Of a stretch of DNA of 64,000 bases, positions 1 to 10,352 are shown piece after piece. The stretch covers positions 60,571,901-60,635,900 of the forward strand of contig CAMZMU010000040.1 in assembly GCA_947311845.1 (NCBI GenBank), read 5' to 3'. The stretch is from Poa pratensis. Taxonomy: Eukaryota; Streptophyta; Magnoliopsida; Poales; Poaceae. The notes beneath the pieces are model-generated. The model saw nothing but the letters and a program-made list of their open reading frames with translations, had not been told where the DNA came from and ran no database searches. Every line of letters begins with the position of its first letter. The first letter of the stretch is position 1. The position numbers and the translations under genes were made by a program.

Positions 1-45
1 GGGGGGGGAGGGGTTTGTATCATGATATATCCCCATTAACTTGTA

Positions 46-185
46 CTCCCTCCGTTCCAAATTAATTGACTTCTATTTGTTCAAATGTGGATGTATCTAT
101 ACTTGTAACATGTCTAGATACGTTACAAGTATAGATACATCCACATTTAGGGAAATGGAAGTCAATTAATTTGGAACGGATGGAA
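46..185. mobile_element. Stowaway-type MITE
   Basis: Terminal inverted repeats CTCCCTCCGTTCC on the left and a slightly decayed GGAACGGATGGAA on the right are flanked by TA at 44-45 and 186-187. The 140-bp body is itself a long hairpin: a stem around 88-105 pairs with the stem around 128-150. These are the hallmarks of Tc1/mariner-derived Stowaway MITEs in grasses. It lies about 370 bp upstream of the first gene. Confidence 0.93.
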
Positions 186-279
186 TACTCTGTAAGAAAA
201 AGGGAAATTAACGAAATGGTAAAAAACACGATAAGCAAGAACTACGAAGCGATGCATCTGGCATCCGGGTCCCACCAAC

Positions 280-559
280 ATAGCACAGTCAACGGGCCAT
301 TCTCCTCCCCTGCACACGCGACCAATCGAAGACGCGAGACCACCCCTGGCATGTGGGTCCCACTGCGCATGGCCTCCACCTGACGGTTGGGCCCACGAGG
401 AACGGCTGAGTCGGCTGACATGCGGGCCCCACCGCGCCATCTTCTCAGGGTCACTTTACCCAAGAGCAGATCCACCTCTGCTCGGAAGCTAATCCCAGCC
501 TCTCTGCTACGCGAACTCTAAACCCTACTCCTCCCCGCGCTTCGCAGTCACCGACAGCC
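280..559 (+). promoter_or_regulatory. Upstream region of the At1g75140-like gene
   Basis: This GC-rich region has several GGGCCC/GGGTCCCAC-type boxes, including a TGGGCC (site II-like) box near 387-392. A telo-box-like AAACCCTA lies near 521-528, just before the C-rich leader. No clear TATA box is visible. Such TATA-less, site II plus telo-box promoters are typical of constitutively expressed plant genes; that reading is inference. Confidence 0.4.
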
Positions 560-2501
560 ATGGCCCACCGCGCCACCGCCGCTCTCCTCCTCCTGCTCGC
601 CGTTGCCGTCGCCACCGCTGTCGCCGAGTCCGACGAGTTGGTTGAGGCGGCGGAGACGGCGACGACATCGGAGGAGCTGGCCGGGATGTTGGAGAGGCTC
701 GAGAAGGTCGCGGACTCGCTCGCCAGCTCCGTCCGCGCGCTGGAGGCCGCGCTCGCCAGATCCGCGGAGCCGGAGCCTCCGCCCCCGAGGCAGCCGGTCT
801 CCGCCGACGCCGCGGCGGAGGAGGCGGTGGGAAGTGGGGACCGGCGGGCCCCGCAGGGGGTGGCGGTCACCAAGCGCCGGCCGGTCTGGACCGAGCGGTT
901 CAACTTCGCCGCGGCGGTGCGGCTCGGGGACGGCGCGCACGCGGCCGCGCAGGTCGCGCTGCCCTACGAGGACGCCGACGGGCTCACCAAGTACCTCGCC
1001 GTCGGCGACTCCCTTGGCCGCGTCTTCGTCTTCTCGGCGGCGGGGGACGCGCTGCTCGAGCTGGATGCTGGCGAGTCGGCGTCCTCCTCCCCGGTGACCG
1101 CCCTGCTCGCGTACCTCTCCCCGCGCCGCACCGACTGCCTCCTCTTCGCGGGCCACGCCGACGGCTCCATCGCTGCCCACCGGCTCACCGAGTCGTCGCC
1201 GCACGGCGACGACTGGCTCACCCTCGCCGCGGCCTCCTCGCGCGTCCTCGCCCGTGGCCTCGACGGCTCCCCCGTGCTCCACCTCGAGGCCCACCACGCC
1301 GGGCGATCCCGCTACGTGCTCTCCTGCGACGCCGGCCGCCGCATCCGCGTCTTCACCGAGAATGGCACGCTCTACGGCACCGCCATCGCCTCATCCACGC
1401 CTCTGGCCTTTGTGAAGCAGCGCCTCCTCTTCCTCACCGATGCAGGTGCCGCCTCGCTCGACCTCCGCTCCATGACCGTCCGTGAGACGCCCTGCGAGGG
1501 CCTTGCAGAAGCGCTCAATGGCTCCCGTCCCAAGTCATACTCCTTCGACCCTTCCGAGCGCTTCAAGGCATATGGCTTCACTGATGCCGGTGATCTCGTT
1601 CATGTCCTGCTGCTTGGTGACGTTGCCAACCTCAAGTGCCGGGTTCGAGCCGTCAAGAAGGCTGAGGTCGACAGCCCTGTTGCGATACAGACGATCAAGG
1701 GCTACCTCTTGGTGGCCAGCCAAGATAAGATCATGGTGTACAACACGTCCTCTCAGTACTATGGAAGGTTGGGGCGCCCCGACCCCTGTTCGCCACAACC
1801 ATTAAGGATATCAAGTCTGTATTTGCGGGTTCAAGTGCCCTGATGTCTGCCACACCAGCCGGGAAACCTCTTATTGCCGCGGACCGGGAGAAGCTTGTGA
1901 TCTTAGGGCTTGGGGATGGCTACGTTGCCATCTATCGATCGAACTTCCCGGTGTACAAGCCAGAGAGCAATGGTGTTGTGTGGAGTGGCCCGGCGCTGCT
2001 TTTCCTCCTGTTCTTGATTGGCATCTGGCAAGTGTATGTGAAGAAGAAGGATTCATTGGGGTGGACACCAGAGGAGACGTTTAACACCTCAGTCACACCT
2101 CCTACAGGGAGCATTTTGAATCATCCAGCTAGTGAACGAGCATTCGCAGATAGCACAACAAGAGCTGCTGATCGAAGCTATGCGGATAGCACAACAAGAA
2201 CCGGTGATAGAAGCTATGTTGATGCCGCCACGAGATCTACCGACCGAGGCTATGCTGACGCTACCAGGGCTGTGGACCTACGCGGTGGGGCATTAAGAAG
2301 TGCTCCAAGAAGGTATGTGTCCCCTACTAGATATTCAGGGCAGCCGGTATTCCATATCGACCTGTTTCGGCCGAGCCTGGGCTTAGAGCCACTCCAGAGC
2401 TGAAGTATAGAGGCCCAGGTATGGAGCCCCCTGGTTTCCCCAAGAAAAGGGACACATTGTTCTCGAACAACCAAGCTGTAGTAGATGATCATGTTGAATG
2501 A
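560..2501 (+). CDS. At1g75140-like membrane protein (two frameshifts)
   Basis: This is an intronless gene for the plant family named after uncharacterised membrane protein At1g75140. The reading frame shows an N-terminal signal peptide (about residues 1-22), an acidic heptad-like stretch (25-70), a Pro-rich linker, a WD40/quinoprotein-like beta-propeller region (about 105-430), one transmembrane helix (about 476-494, GPALLFLLFLIGIWQVYV), and a tail with imperfect DSTTRAADRSY repeats. Two single-base deletions interrupt the frame. One is near 1757-1772, after the SSQYYG stretch; the other is near 2335-2342, in a G run. Family-like sequence continues in the next frame after each one, to a stop at 2499-2501. 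With both indels counted, the length is about 647 residues, normal for the family. The function is unknown. The deletions may be assembly errors or real lesions. Confidence 0.85.
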
Positions 2502-4040
2502 CGGTGTCGGTAGCTGTTGTATACTGCCCCCTAAATTTTGGTCTGGTTTTGAACATCCCTCACCTAAGAGGGATGCCAGTGATCCACACACTTGTTGTAA
2601 GTTGTAAAATTTGAAAATGTTTGTATCGTACGGGTACACTGTGACCAGTTAAGATATGCTGCTGCAAATGGTGAAATAACACAAAGACTGGGTTGCACCG
2701 GTGCAATTTTTACGGGAAGGTCTAACCGGCCAACTCATGTTTACTCTGGTATTCACGGTGAATGATTAAAAAGTTACTCTCAAGACTTAATTTTATAATG
2801 ACCTACAGTTGTGCTGGGATGCCTCTGAAGTGGCTTTCTAGGTAGCACCATTGGATGTCTAGCTGCATCCGAAGAATTATCTCAGGATTTAATCAAGGTA
2901 GAGCCAGTAGATTCAGTCAATTACATTCAATGTTGATGTGAAGATGCAGTTTTATCTTTTTGCTTCGAGAACTTGTGACGACTGGGGACACACTTTAAAG
3001 TTCTTCCCACGTGCTACATCTGAACTTCCATTTTCTGTCACTATCTAATCTCTACCTTTTCTTAGTCAATGTAAGGAGTATCTGCTCACTTTTATTGAAG
3101 ATATTTTGCCAGTGTTTGATAGTGCCACATAACCAAATTCGTTGACATTGACATGGGACTACAATTATCCAATTTTGAGTTTTTTTCTCCTTATGTCATT
3201 AGTTGTGGCTCCTTTGATCTGTTTACCTGCCTCCTGTTTGGATGATAACAATTTAGAAATCGGATGTTTATTAACATGATTTATCTGGTGACAAGAACCA
3301 GATGTTAAAGATTGTGTTGGACCATAGTTTGAAGCTGGTCGATGCAAATTGACATGTAAACAATTTTAGCGGACCAAGAACGACATGTGAATGGCATGCT
3401 TATTTAACCTTCTGGATGACAAGTTTTAGTATCAATCGAGTGGTTGTGACATGTAAATAATTTTAGCGGACCAAGAACGACATGTGGGCGCTGCAGTTCT
3501 CCTCACCGAGCAGGCCGTGGTGGCGGCCAGGACGCCGGCGCTGGCACGAGGTCCCAGTTGTCTGTCAGACTGTCACGCCTCCGCCCCAAAATCCCCCGTG
3601 ACCAGCAAAACAACCATCATCCGATGTGCCACATACCTGCTCGACGAAATGCATACGCTCCTTCTGGAGGCGATGTGTTCTTCAGATGGTTGAGGCGCCT
3701 GCACAGCTGATGGTTGAGCACGAGTGATGGTTTAGGCTGAGTTGTTCTGCTATGTGATGTTCTGTCACAGGTACGTGGTGTATGTGATGGTCAAAATCTT
3801 CCTCCAAAGTGCTGGATTAAGTTTGAGATGGATGCTTCACTACTGATGATTAAGTTGTTTGCATCCAAGAGGTAAGGTCATATTGCTGCCAATAAATTAA
3901 TAACAAGAATGTTGTAGTGTATAATCTACAAGGTGGTCTGCAAGGAAGAGATGAATGTATCATATATTAAAAGCACCACCTTACTGGAGTCTTTCTACAA
4001 AATAAAAGAGTTCACAAGAGTCACACTAACGACTATTGCC
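2502..4040. other. 3' UTR and intergenic DNA
   Basis: The first 150-200 bp are probably 3' UTR of the preceding gene. The rest is AT-rich with no convincing coding frame, apart from a short GC-richer patch (3485-3700) whose frame matches nothing recognisable. Confidence 0.5.
3351..3486. repeat. Short direct repeat, two copies
   Basis: A 39-bp sequence beginning GACATGTAAA and containing TTTTAGCGGACCAAGAACG occurs at 3351-3389 and again at 3448-3486, 97 bp apart, with one or two mismatches. It may be a footprint of a small duplication; no element ends are recognisable. Confidence 0.6.
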
Positions 4041-4042
4041 TA

Positions 4043-4165
4043 CTCCCTCCGTCCAAAAATAACTGTCTTAAGTTTGCCAAAAAGTAGATGTATCTAGACA
4101 TGAAACATGTATAGATACATCTACTTTTGTGCAAATCTGAGACACTTATTTTAGGACGGAGGGAG
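4043..4165. mobile_element. Stowaway-type MITE
   Basis: Near-perfect ends CTCCCTCCGTCC and GGACGGAGGGAG are flanked by TA on both sides (4041-4042 and 4166-4167). The element is 123 bp, and its internal stems (GTAGATGTATCTAGACATG against CATGTATAGATACATCTAC) pair. It is a different Stowaway subfamily from the copy at the window start. Confidence 0.95.
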
Positions 4166-4167
4166 TA

Positions 4168-5699
4168 TTAGTGCTTGCTGCTCATGGTCACTGGGTCAAC
4201 AATATTTGCTGCAGAACGCTTTTGTTTCACTATACCATGTGTAGCCAAACAGAAAACATCTCATTGAAATTATATGCATTTTAAATAGATCTACAATAAA
4301 AGATAATAAAGTCCATCCTCTTACATGGTTCAATCAGCATTGTTTTGGGAACATATACTTATTTGGTCAGCCTGCTGTACCTAATTTCATTATTGTATCT
4401 GTTAATCTGTATCAAGTTCTGCCTTCAACGGAAGGGTGTGGCGTGCTCTAACAAATTAAGTTCGCTCACATATCAAGTAAGAAGCAATCATAAGGTTTTC
4501 GTGTGCCTTTTGAGTATTCGGTATAATCACAGGAAGCTTGAATGAATCATGATTTCTTAATCTCTATTTATTTAATCATTGTTATCATGTCGTCTAGGAA
4601 GAAAATGATTGATATGCATGTATGAAGATTTCCTATCTTTTCTGCTCACAAAGAACATTGAAGTTTTCCAGTTAATGACAATTTTCTGCTAAAGATATGT
4701 ATGTTCATCTCAAGACATGTGCACTACCAACTATGAGCTGCTGCAATAAAACTGGGGGGTAGAGCAGTAGTAAATATCATTCTGCTTTCTTTCTGTTGTT
4801 AACTTGGAAGGAGCCCTTTTTTGATACATAGTAACACAATTTTCATATCTATAACTATAATGAAAATGCAGTGCTGCATTTTGTATTGGCGATGCCAGAA
4901 CCCTCACCCTTGTGGTTTTATGCTATCTTTGTTTAACATATATGAATCCAAGTTACCTTCATAAATTTTGTATGAACAAACAGATGAAAAAGTAGTACTT
5001 CAAATTTCATGTTTGTGAGGTGTAATTTGTAGGACAAGAGAAAAGTGTCGAAATCCTAATCGTTGTTCTTTTATTTATTTTCATACTTGTGTAAAATAGT
5101 GCTAGGAGAATAATCTCTCATAGAATTTTTTTTCGTTCAGTTAATGGGTTAATTATGCTCCTTTTTGCAATTACCAGTTTATCAATGTTTTAAGAAACGT
5201 CGGTTGGGTGCAGGTCTGTGCCCCCAACACCTGCGCCAGAGAGGCTGCAGTAGAGCGGCTGCCAACTGAGCCTACACAGAACGGAAAAAGATTGGGTTCA
5301 TCTCCGTTGACTAATAACCCTAAAAAATATGTTGTTTCTCTGAGGTTTTTTCACTTCTTGATCTGAGGCATGGGGCATCGCCTCGGTAACATCTTTTCTT
5401 CATATCTTGCTATGTATGTGCAATTCTATCTCCTTTTTCTGATATGTGTGGACTAGATCAGCCTCAGATATATAATTTGTGAACAAAATAATGAATTTGT
5501 TAGCTATGCCAATCTACTGAATATTGTTGGGTTGAATTGTTGAATACTTCTCCCAACTTTGTTTGCTATGCCAGTCGATGACAAATGTTGGATTAAATTG
5601 TCATACATTTGCTCTTTGCATGCCATTTTATTTACTAGATGAAATAGTGCGCTTTTGTTCCATGACTCTGAGCCCGACACACCATGAACTACTTGGATC
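4168..5699. other. Intergenic DNA, nothing recognised
   Basis: AT-rich sequence without long frames, element termini or RNA-gene features that I can recognise. Confidence 0.4.
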
Positions 5700-6344
5700 A
5701 CTGCAGTTTTTTTTGAAACTTGTATTGTATTAATTTATAACCATTATTCGGTTACAATCACGCACAGCTTGATCCAACACACAGGTCGGCACCGAACATA
5801 CATCACACCAACATCTCTCTCACTCCAACTGTCTAGCTAAACCATGAGCGAACACATTGCCTTTTCTTGTGACTTTGTGGAACTTCCCATTTAAACATGC
5901 AGCACCCAGGTGCTTGATCTCTTTGTCGATATCACATATTTTTGACTTGGATCCGTGCCCTACACACAGTTCATTCACTAGAAATAAACAACCAGATTCA
6001 ACTAGCACAGGCATATTAATAACATGCTCGATTTTCTTCATCCTCTGCAGTTTGAGCGTCGCTGCAAACATCGATCAAACCCCAAGCTGATAGGATAACC
6101 TGGCCATTCCCATCTCTAAGAACAGCCCCCATGAGCCTTGATTAGCATCAGTACTGAAACTGGCATCAATATTCAGTTTAAGCCAACCCGGACAAGGCCG
6201 AGACCACAAAGCATTTTTAGCCATGCCCGATGTAGAACAGTAGCCTGTATCCAACACAATCAGGCCCTTCCCTTTTTCATCACAACCAGCACCTCCACCT
6301 TGCATACTCTGAACTGTACGCAAATAGAAGGTCAGGAAATGCAC
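5700..6344 (-). pseudogene. RNase H-like (RVT_3) fragment, decayed
   Basis: On the minus strand two adjacent frames encode parts of a plant RVT_3 RNase H-like domain. The upstream part (about 6220-6075) has GWLKLNIDASFS followed by GSWG, the usual start of the fold with its first catalytic Asp. The downstream part (6071-5820) ends in KVTRKGNVFAHGLAR, matching the family's closing His motif region. A frameshift separates them near 6072. Downstream in this sense lies an A-rich stretch (complement of 5706-5716) that could be a retroposon tail. This domain occurs in LINE-like elements and in reverse-transcriptase-related host proteins, so the source is not certain. No intact gene is present. Confidence 0.7.
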
Positions 6345-7543
6345 TTAAACATCTATACTGCAGTTTCGTATTGCTTCATGGATATGATATATTCGTAGGT
6401 GTAATATGTTTTTCATGCTTGATACTGCAGATGTACTAACTAGGAGAAGATTTCATTACATTCACAGTGGTGTAATACAAATGATAATATAAGTCCTTTT
6501 AATTGTCGTTGCCAGCTCCACTGATGAGGGTTGTTGTGATTGAACTGATGATGCTCGCCCTCTCCATCCGTTGTTGGCTGCCACGCTGTACCGCCCATCT
6601 CTCCCATCGTTCGAGAGCAGTTCCCCTTCTCCTAATTTTGTTGTTAGTTCTTTGTGACTTCCTTCTGAATCCACTGCATAGTCAAAGGCTACTTGTGCTG
6701 CATATTGTCTCAGCTTGATCTCTGAATTGGGAGTTTTCCTAAACCAACTATGAAGGTGCTTGCACCATTGTATCTGTGACTAGCTTCTGACGGTAGTGTG
6801 TGCAGTCCAATGACGCAACCAAGTAGATCTGTCTAGATCCTGATGTGTATATATTTTAACTGGAAATGTGTATCTTTTCTCCATGATACCTTAATCATCT
6901 AGGAGCGCAAGTGTTGCTTCAGTGAAAGCTTATAAGTATTGTTCTTACTAATGGGAAATGGAATGAAAAAATTCAGTAAGCCTGGTTACTCCCTTTTCTA
7001 TTGATTGATTTCAGTTGGAGATTTCGTTCTGTTACTTGGCAACACTTCCACACATTTGCTTTGGTCCTGTTTTAGATCAAATGGGGGTTAAACTAATCTG
7101 AGATGCGATGTTTCATTTTTCTATCTGATGAGGAAGAAGCATGCGAGTAGTTGCGACAATGTCGATCATGTTGTGGGAATCTTTTGGTAGTATAAACTGG
7201 AAAGGTAAAGCGGACCAGGCTGGGTGTTTCAGGCCGTATTACCTCCAAATTCAGGCATACTCCCATGATGTTTTCTCTTTATTTTTTCTTATATGGGTGA
7301 TAAGTGAACAGTGAACACCAAAGTGAAATATCTATAATAGTCAATGCTATGACATAGTTTGCTGATTGTTCATTCGGTGGACCATTGTTGCTTTACTTAA
7401 TACATCCCTATTGTGTAAGAAACACGAGCAGGTATTCAATAGAGTATGTGGTTGCAGGTCGAAGGAAGGAATCACAAACAAAGGTGGAAGCTTGGAATAA
7501 TCTGTTCCAAGCAATTCATGTTCTTTTTCGCCACGCCATCTTA
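6345..7543. other. Intergenic DNA left of the CACTA element
   Basis: Short frames at about 6460-6720 on both strands are antiparallel shadows with no family match that I know. No promoter, RNA gene or terminal repeat was recognised. Confidence 0.4.
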
Positions 7544-7589
7544 TGTTACTAGTAGAAACAAGGCCTTTGGTCCAGAGCCCCATTTGGCT

Positions 7590-7800
7590 CTAGTCCCGGA
7601 TGGGCTTTGGACCTGGACTAGAGGGGGAGACTAGTCCCGGTTCAACGGCTACGAGGCCGCACTGGACTAGTCCCGGGTTGAACGGGACCTCTAGTCCCGG
7701 TTCGTAATACGAACCGGGACTAGAGGGTTGGGGGAACCGTTCGCCTGGCGCGAGCCCCTTTAGTCCCGGTTGGTGGCTCAAACCGGGACTAAAGGGGCCA
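7590..7800. repeat. CACTA 5' subterminal repeats
   Basis: Inverted and direct copies of TAGTCCCGGTT and AACCGGGACTA are clustered here. One hairpin lies around 7691-7725 (arms reading CTAGTCCCGGTTCGT and ACGAACCGGGACTAG), and another at about 7760-7797 with TTTAGTCCCGGTTGG arms. Subterminal repeats of this sort bind the accessory transposase in En/Spm elements. Confidence 0.85.
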
Positions 7801-7935
7801 AACCGTTCGCCTCCCGCCCGTTCGTTGCTACAGTAACCGCGGCGTTTTGATTGCGCTTTGGAAGATGATCAGCCCGGCGTTGATTCATACGCGAACTTAA
7901 TCACTGGCGCCGCCCGCCGGCCTCCCTCTCCGCCC

Positions 7936-7943
7936 TATATAAA
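7936..7943 (+). promoter_or_regulatory. TATA box of the exonuclease gene
   Basis: TATATAAA lies just downstream of the GC-rich subterminal zone. A start of transcription 25-35 bp later (about 7966) falls after the ATG at 7958, which argues that this ATG is not used for translation. Confidence 0.65.
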
Positions 7944-8089
7944 AGCTACACTAATCCATGGCCTTAAGCACACATAATCTCTCTCTAATCCTTTGCAAAA
8001 ACTCTCTCTCGATCCCTCTCTTCTATTCCAATGGAACCACTCGCGCGCGCGTACCTCCGTCTCGGCTGTACTATTTCATCAAAGAAGAT

Positions 8090-8752
8090 ATGCACTTCAA
8101 GGTATGGGTCACCCTCCGTGCATCACACGTGGAGAGGTGGATCCGCGACGTGAAGAAGTTCTTCCTCGACGTCGCACCGATCAAGTGTGTTGGACTCGAC
8201 TGTGAGTTCACCGACCCTCTCCCGGGTCGACAGAGGGATCTTCCACCCGAGAAAAGGCAGTGCGCCGCCGTCCTTCAACTCTCGGTGGCGTCCGAGACTC
8301 TTGTCTTCCAGATCTGCAAGGCCGATGGGGTGCCGCAGCTCCTCGTGGATTTCTTAGGTGACGAGACCATCAACTTCTACGGCGTGGCTATCCACAATGA
8401 CGCGCGGATGCTGCGCTACTACGGAATTGTTATTCCGTCCGCGGTCGACCTCCAAAGGGATAGCCGGAACCCAACCGGCAATCCTACTCCGAGTCTCTAT
8501 GCTCTCTCCAATGCTATCATTGGGACAAAACTTGAGAAGAAGAAGAACAACAAGAAGGACAAGAATAAGGGCAAGGACGACGACGACTTAGAAGACCTCC
8601 GAATTTTCGGTTGGGGCAACGTTCCATTGAGCTACGAGCAAGTCTTGTATGCCGCTCTGGACGCTCGCCTCGGCTTCGAGATTGCACGGAAGTGGGATAG
8701 TCTACGTGGCTATAATACCAATGACGATCGTCTTAATGTCGTTGATGAGTAG
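8090..8752 (+). CDS. DEDDy 3'-5' exonuclease carried by the CACTA element
   Basis: This is an intact single-exon gene of the WRN/RNase D-like 3'-5' exonuclease family, which removes nucleotides from 3' ends using two metal ions. Numbered from the upstream in-frame ATG at 7958, Exo I is VGLDCEF (D81, E83), Exo II is the IHNDARML region (D148), and Exo III is YAALD (Y231, D235). All DEDDy residues are present. A Lys-rich then Asp-rich insert (about residues 191-211) separates Exo II and III and looks like a flexible charged loop. I start at Met45 (8090) because the TATA box places the transcript start after the first ATG; this gives 220 residues. It lies within the transposon ends, between the 5' terminus and the transposase remnants, so it is cargo or an adopted element gene. 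No helicase domain is present, unlike animal WRN. Confidence 0.85.
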   Translation: MHFKVWVTLRASHVERWIRDVKKFFLDVAPIKCVGLDCEFTDPLPGRQRDLPPEKRQCAAVLQLSVASETLVFQICKADGVPQLLVDFLGDETINFYGVAIHNDARMLRYYGIVIPSAVDLQRDSRNPTGNPTPSLYALSNAIIGTKLEKKKNNKKDKNKGKDDDDLEDLRIFGWGNVPLSYEQVLYAALDARLGFEIARKWDSLRGYNTNDDRLNVVDE

Positions 8753-8854
8753 ACTAGCTATATAGTGATGTGTGTGCTCCGTTGGGTGTTCTCATGTAAA
8801 TTTCGGTCAATTCGGTCCATTCGGTTACCTAAAAACTAATGACCGAAATATTTG

Positions 8855-9296
8855 GATTCCTATCATTTTTCTGTTCGATTTATACATATTATTTGTCGAA
8901 TTTCGCTTTACGGATTTAAAGATATAAATTTATCCATATTAAATTGAAAATGGCAATAATAATGTAAAATTCATTTTTTGTTATTTGTTAACAATTATTA
9001 TTACTTAATCATTAATATTTATGCAAAAGATGATATGGACACAATTAGATTCCTATCATTTTTCTGATCGATTTATACATATTATTTGTCGAATTTCGAT
9101 TTACGGATTTAAAGATATGAATTTATCCATATTAAATTGAAAATGGCAATAATAATGTAAAATTCATTTTTTTTGCTATTTGTTAACAATTATTATAACT
9201 TAATCATTATTATTTATGCAAAAGATGATATGGACACAATATTTAGATTCCTATCATTTTTGATCGATTTATACATACTATTTGTCGAATTTCGTA
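8855..9296. repeat. AT-rich tandem repeat, about 195-bp unit
   Basis: About 2.3 copies of a unit that begins GATTCCTATCATTTTT and includes ATTATTTGTCGAATTTCG and TTATGCAAAAGATGATATGG. Units start at 8855, 9048 and 9246; the third is truncated just before the next palindrome. The array separates the exonuclease 3' end from the second CACTA promoter. Confidence 0.85.
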
Positions 9297-9298
9297 AG

Positions 9299-9364
9299 GG
9301 ACCTCTAGTCCCGGTTCGTGGTCTGTATTACGAACCGGGACTAGAGGTCCTCTGCTCTATATAT
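9299..9364 (+). promoter_or_regulatory. Internal subterminal palindrome plus TATA box
   Basis: A roughly 21-bp stem (GGACCTCTAGTCCCGG and its complement, 9299-9350) with a short loop repeats the subterminal motif found at the element ends. It is followed by TATATAT at 9358-9364. It resembles a second copy of the element's 5' promoter region, now driving the element ORFs to its right. Confidence 0.6.
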
Positions 9365-9690
9365 GTCGCCCCTGCTCACCCTCTCTCTCTGTTTTTTTTC
9401 TAGCATTTAGAGGTGAGAGGTGTGTGCTAGTTTGTTGTTTACTTCCTATGCACAAGAGGTGTTCGATGAAATTCCCGAGCTAGCCAGCTTCTTTCTCCTC
9501 TGTTCTTCACCACCGAGCTCGAGTTTATTCCCGTTTTCTCCACGATTTGTCAAGATTTGGCAGCACCACCTCGGTGAGCCTCTTGTTTTTATCTTTGATT
9601 TAAAAAAATCTTAGTTGTATGATTTAGATGCATAGTTATTACTTGTATAATTTTCTTACTTGTATGATTGTTTTTTATATGTATAGTGCC

Positions 9691-10148
9691 ATGGTTTTGA
9701 TATCCGTCCCCGTCGGCCCTTGTCCGGTCTATGATTCGGATGTGGTATGATTGTTTGTTATAACTATTTGTTTCATTTCTTGTTTATGACAATTATGCCG
9801 CCCAACTTGACATAGATATATTTTTATCTAGGAGGTAGTTGAACCGGAAATTTCAACCGACCCTATTGTCGAGTTTTTTGAAAAAGAAACAATGATTTGA
9901 AAGCAAAATTGAAAAGAAGTGAAGATCTTCGTCTCCAATGCTTAGAAGAGAAGATGAAATTGGAGTTCAAGCTTGCCGACGTCGTCGATTATCACGAGAT
10001 CAAGATGAATGCAATGCGCTTGAAGCTTAAAAAGATTAGAAAATATGCCATTAATCAAGAGGCTTGGTATCATTATGCTGTTGGTTCAATAATTACCTTA
10101 GTTGCGATTTTGATCGCATTTGTTGTTGGATTTAAATTCTTTAGATAG
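9691..10148 (+). pseudogene. CACTA-encoded coiled-coil protein with C-terminal membrane helix, broken
   Basis: A short first exon starts at ATG 9691, with a probable GT donor after GATTCGGATGTG near 9743. The reading resumes near 9831 and reaches TGA at 9898-9900, where it meets the ORF starting at 9897 in another frame. The C-terminal part is a charged, heptad-like helix (EEKMKLEFKLADVVDYHEIK region) followed by one hydrophobic helix (ITLVAILIAFVVGFKFF) at the extreme C terminus, so it could be a tail-anchored protein. Similar small ORFs occur in grass CACTA elements as far as I recall; the function is unknown. A frameshift of one or two bases separates the parts. Confidence 0.55.
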
Positions 10149-10352
10149 TTGTATGTTAGTTTCAATTAATGTATATTTTATGAGAACTATGTATTAGATT
10201 TGGTCACTACTCTACTTTTATTTTAATGTGGTGAACTTGTATTAATGAATTTGGTCAGCTCTCTATTCTATTCATGATGTAGTGTAATTGGTCGATTATG
10301 TTCGTTTACCGTAATGGGTTTTAGCGGTGATTGCGTTTGATATAATTATATA

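Noticed and set aside
1..14. G-rich start of the window as a telomere or G-quadruplex feature
   Set aside because: It is a single short G run with no repeat; nothing further supports it.
451..1297. Long antisense frames opposite the At1g75140-like gene
   Set aside because: They are GC-codon shadows of the plus-strand gene, with no domain and Arg/Gly-rich composition.
7958..8089. ATG at 7958 as the exonuclease start
   Set aside because: It lies only about 15 bp after the TATA box, before the expected transcription start; the exonuclease fold starts after Met45.
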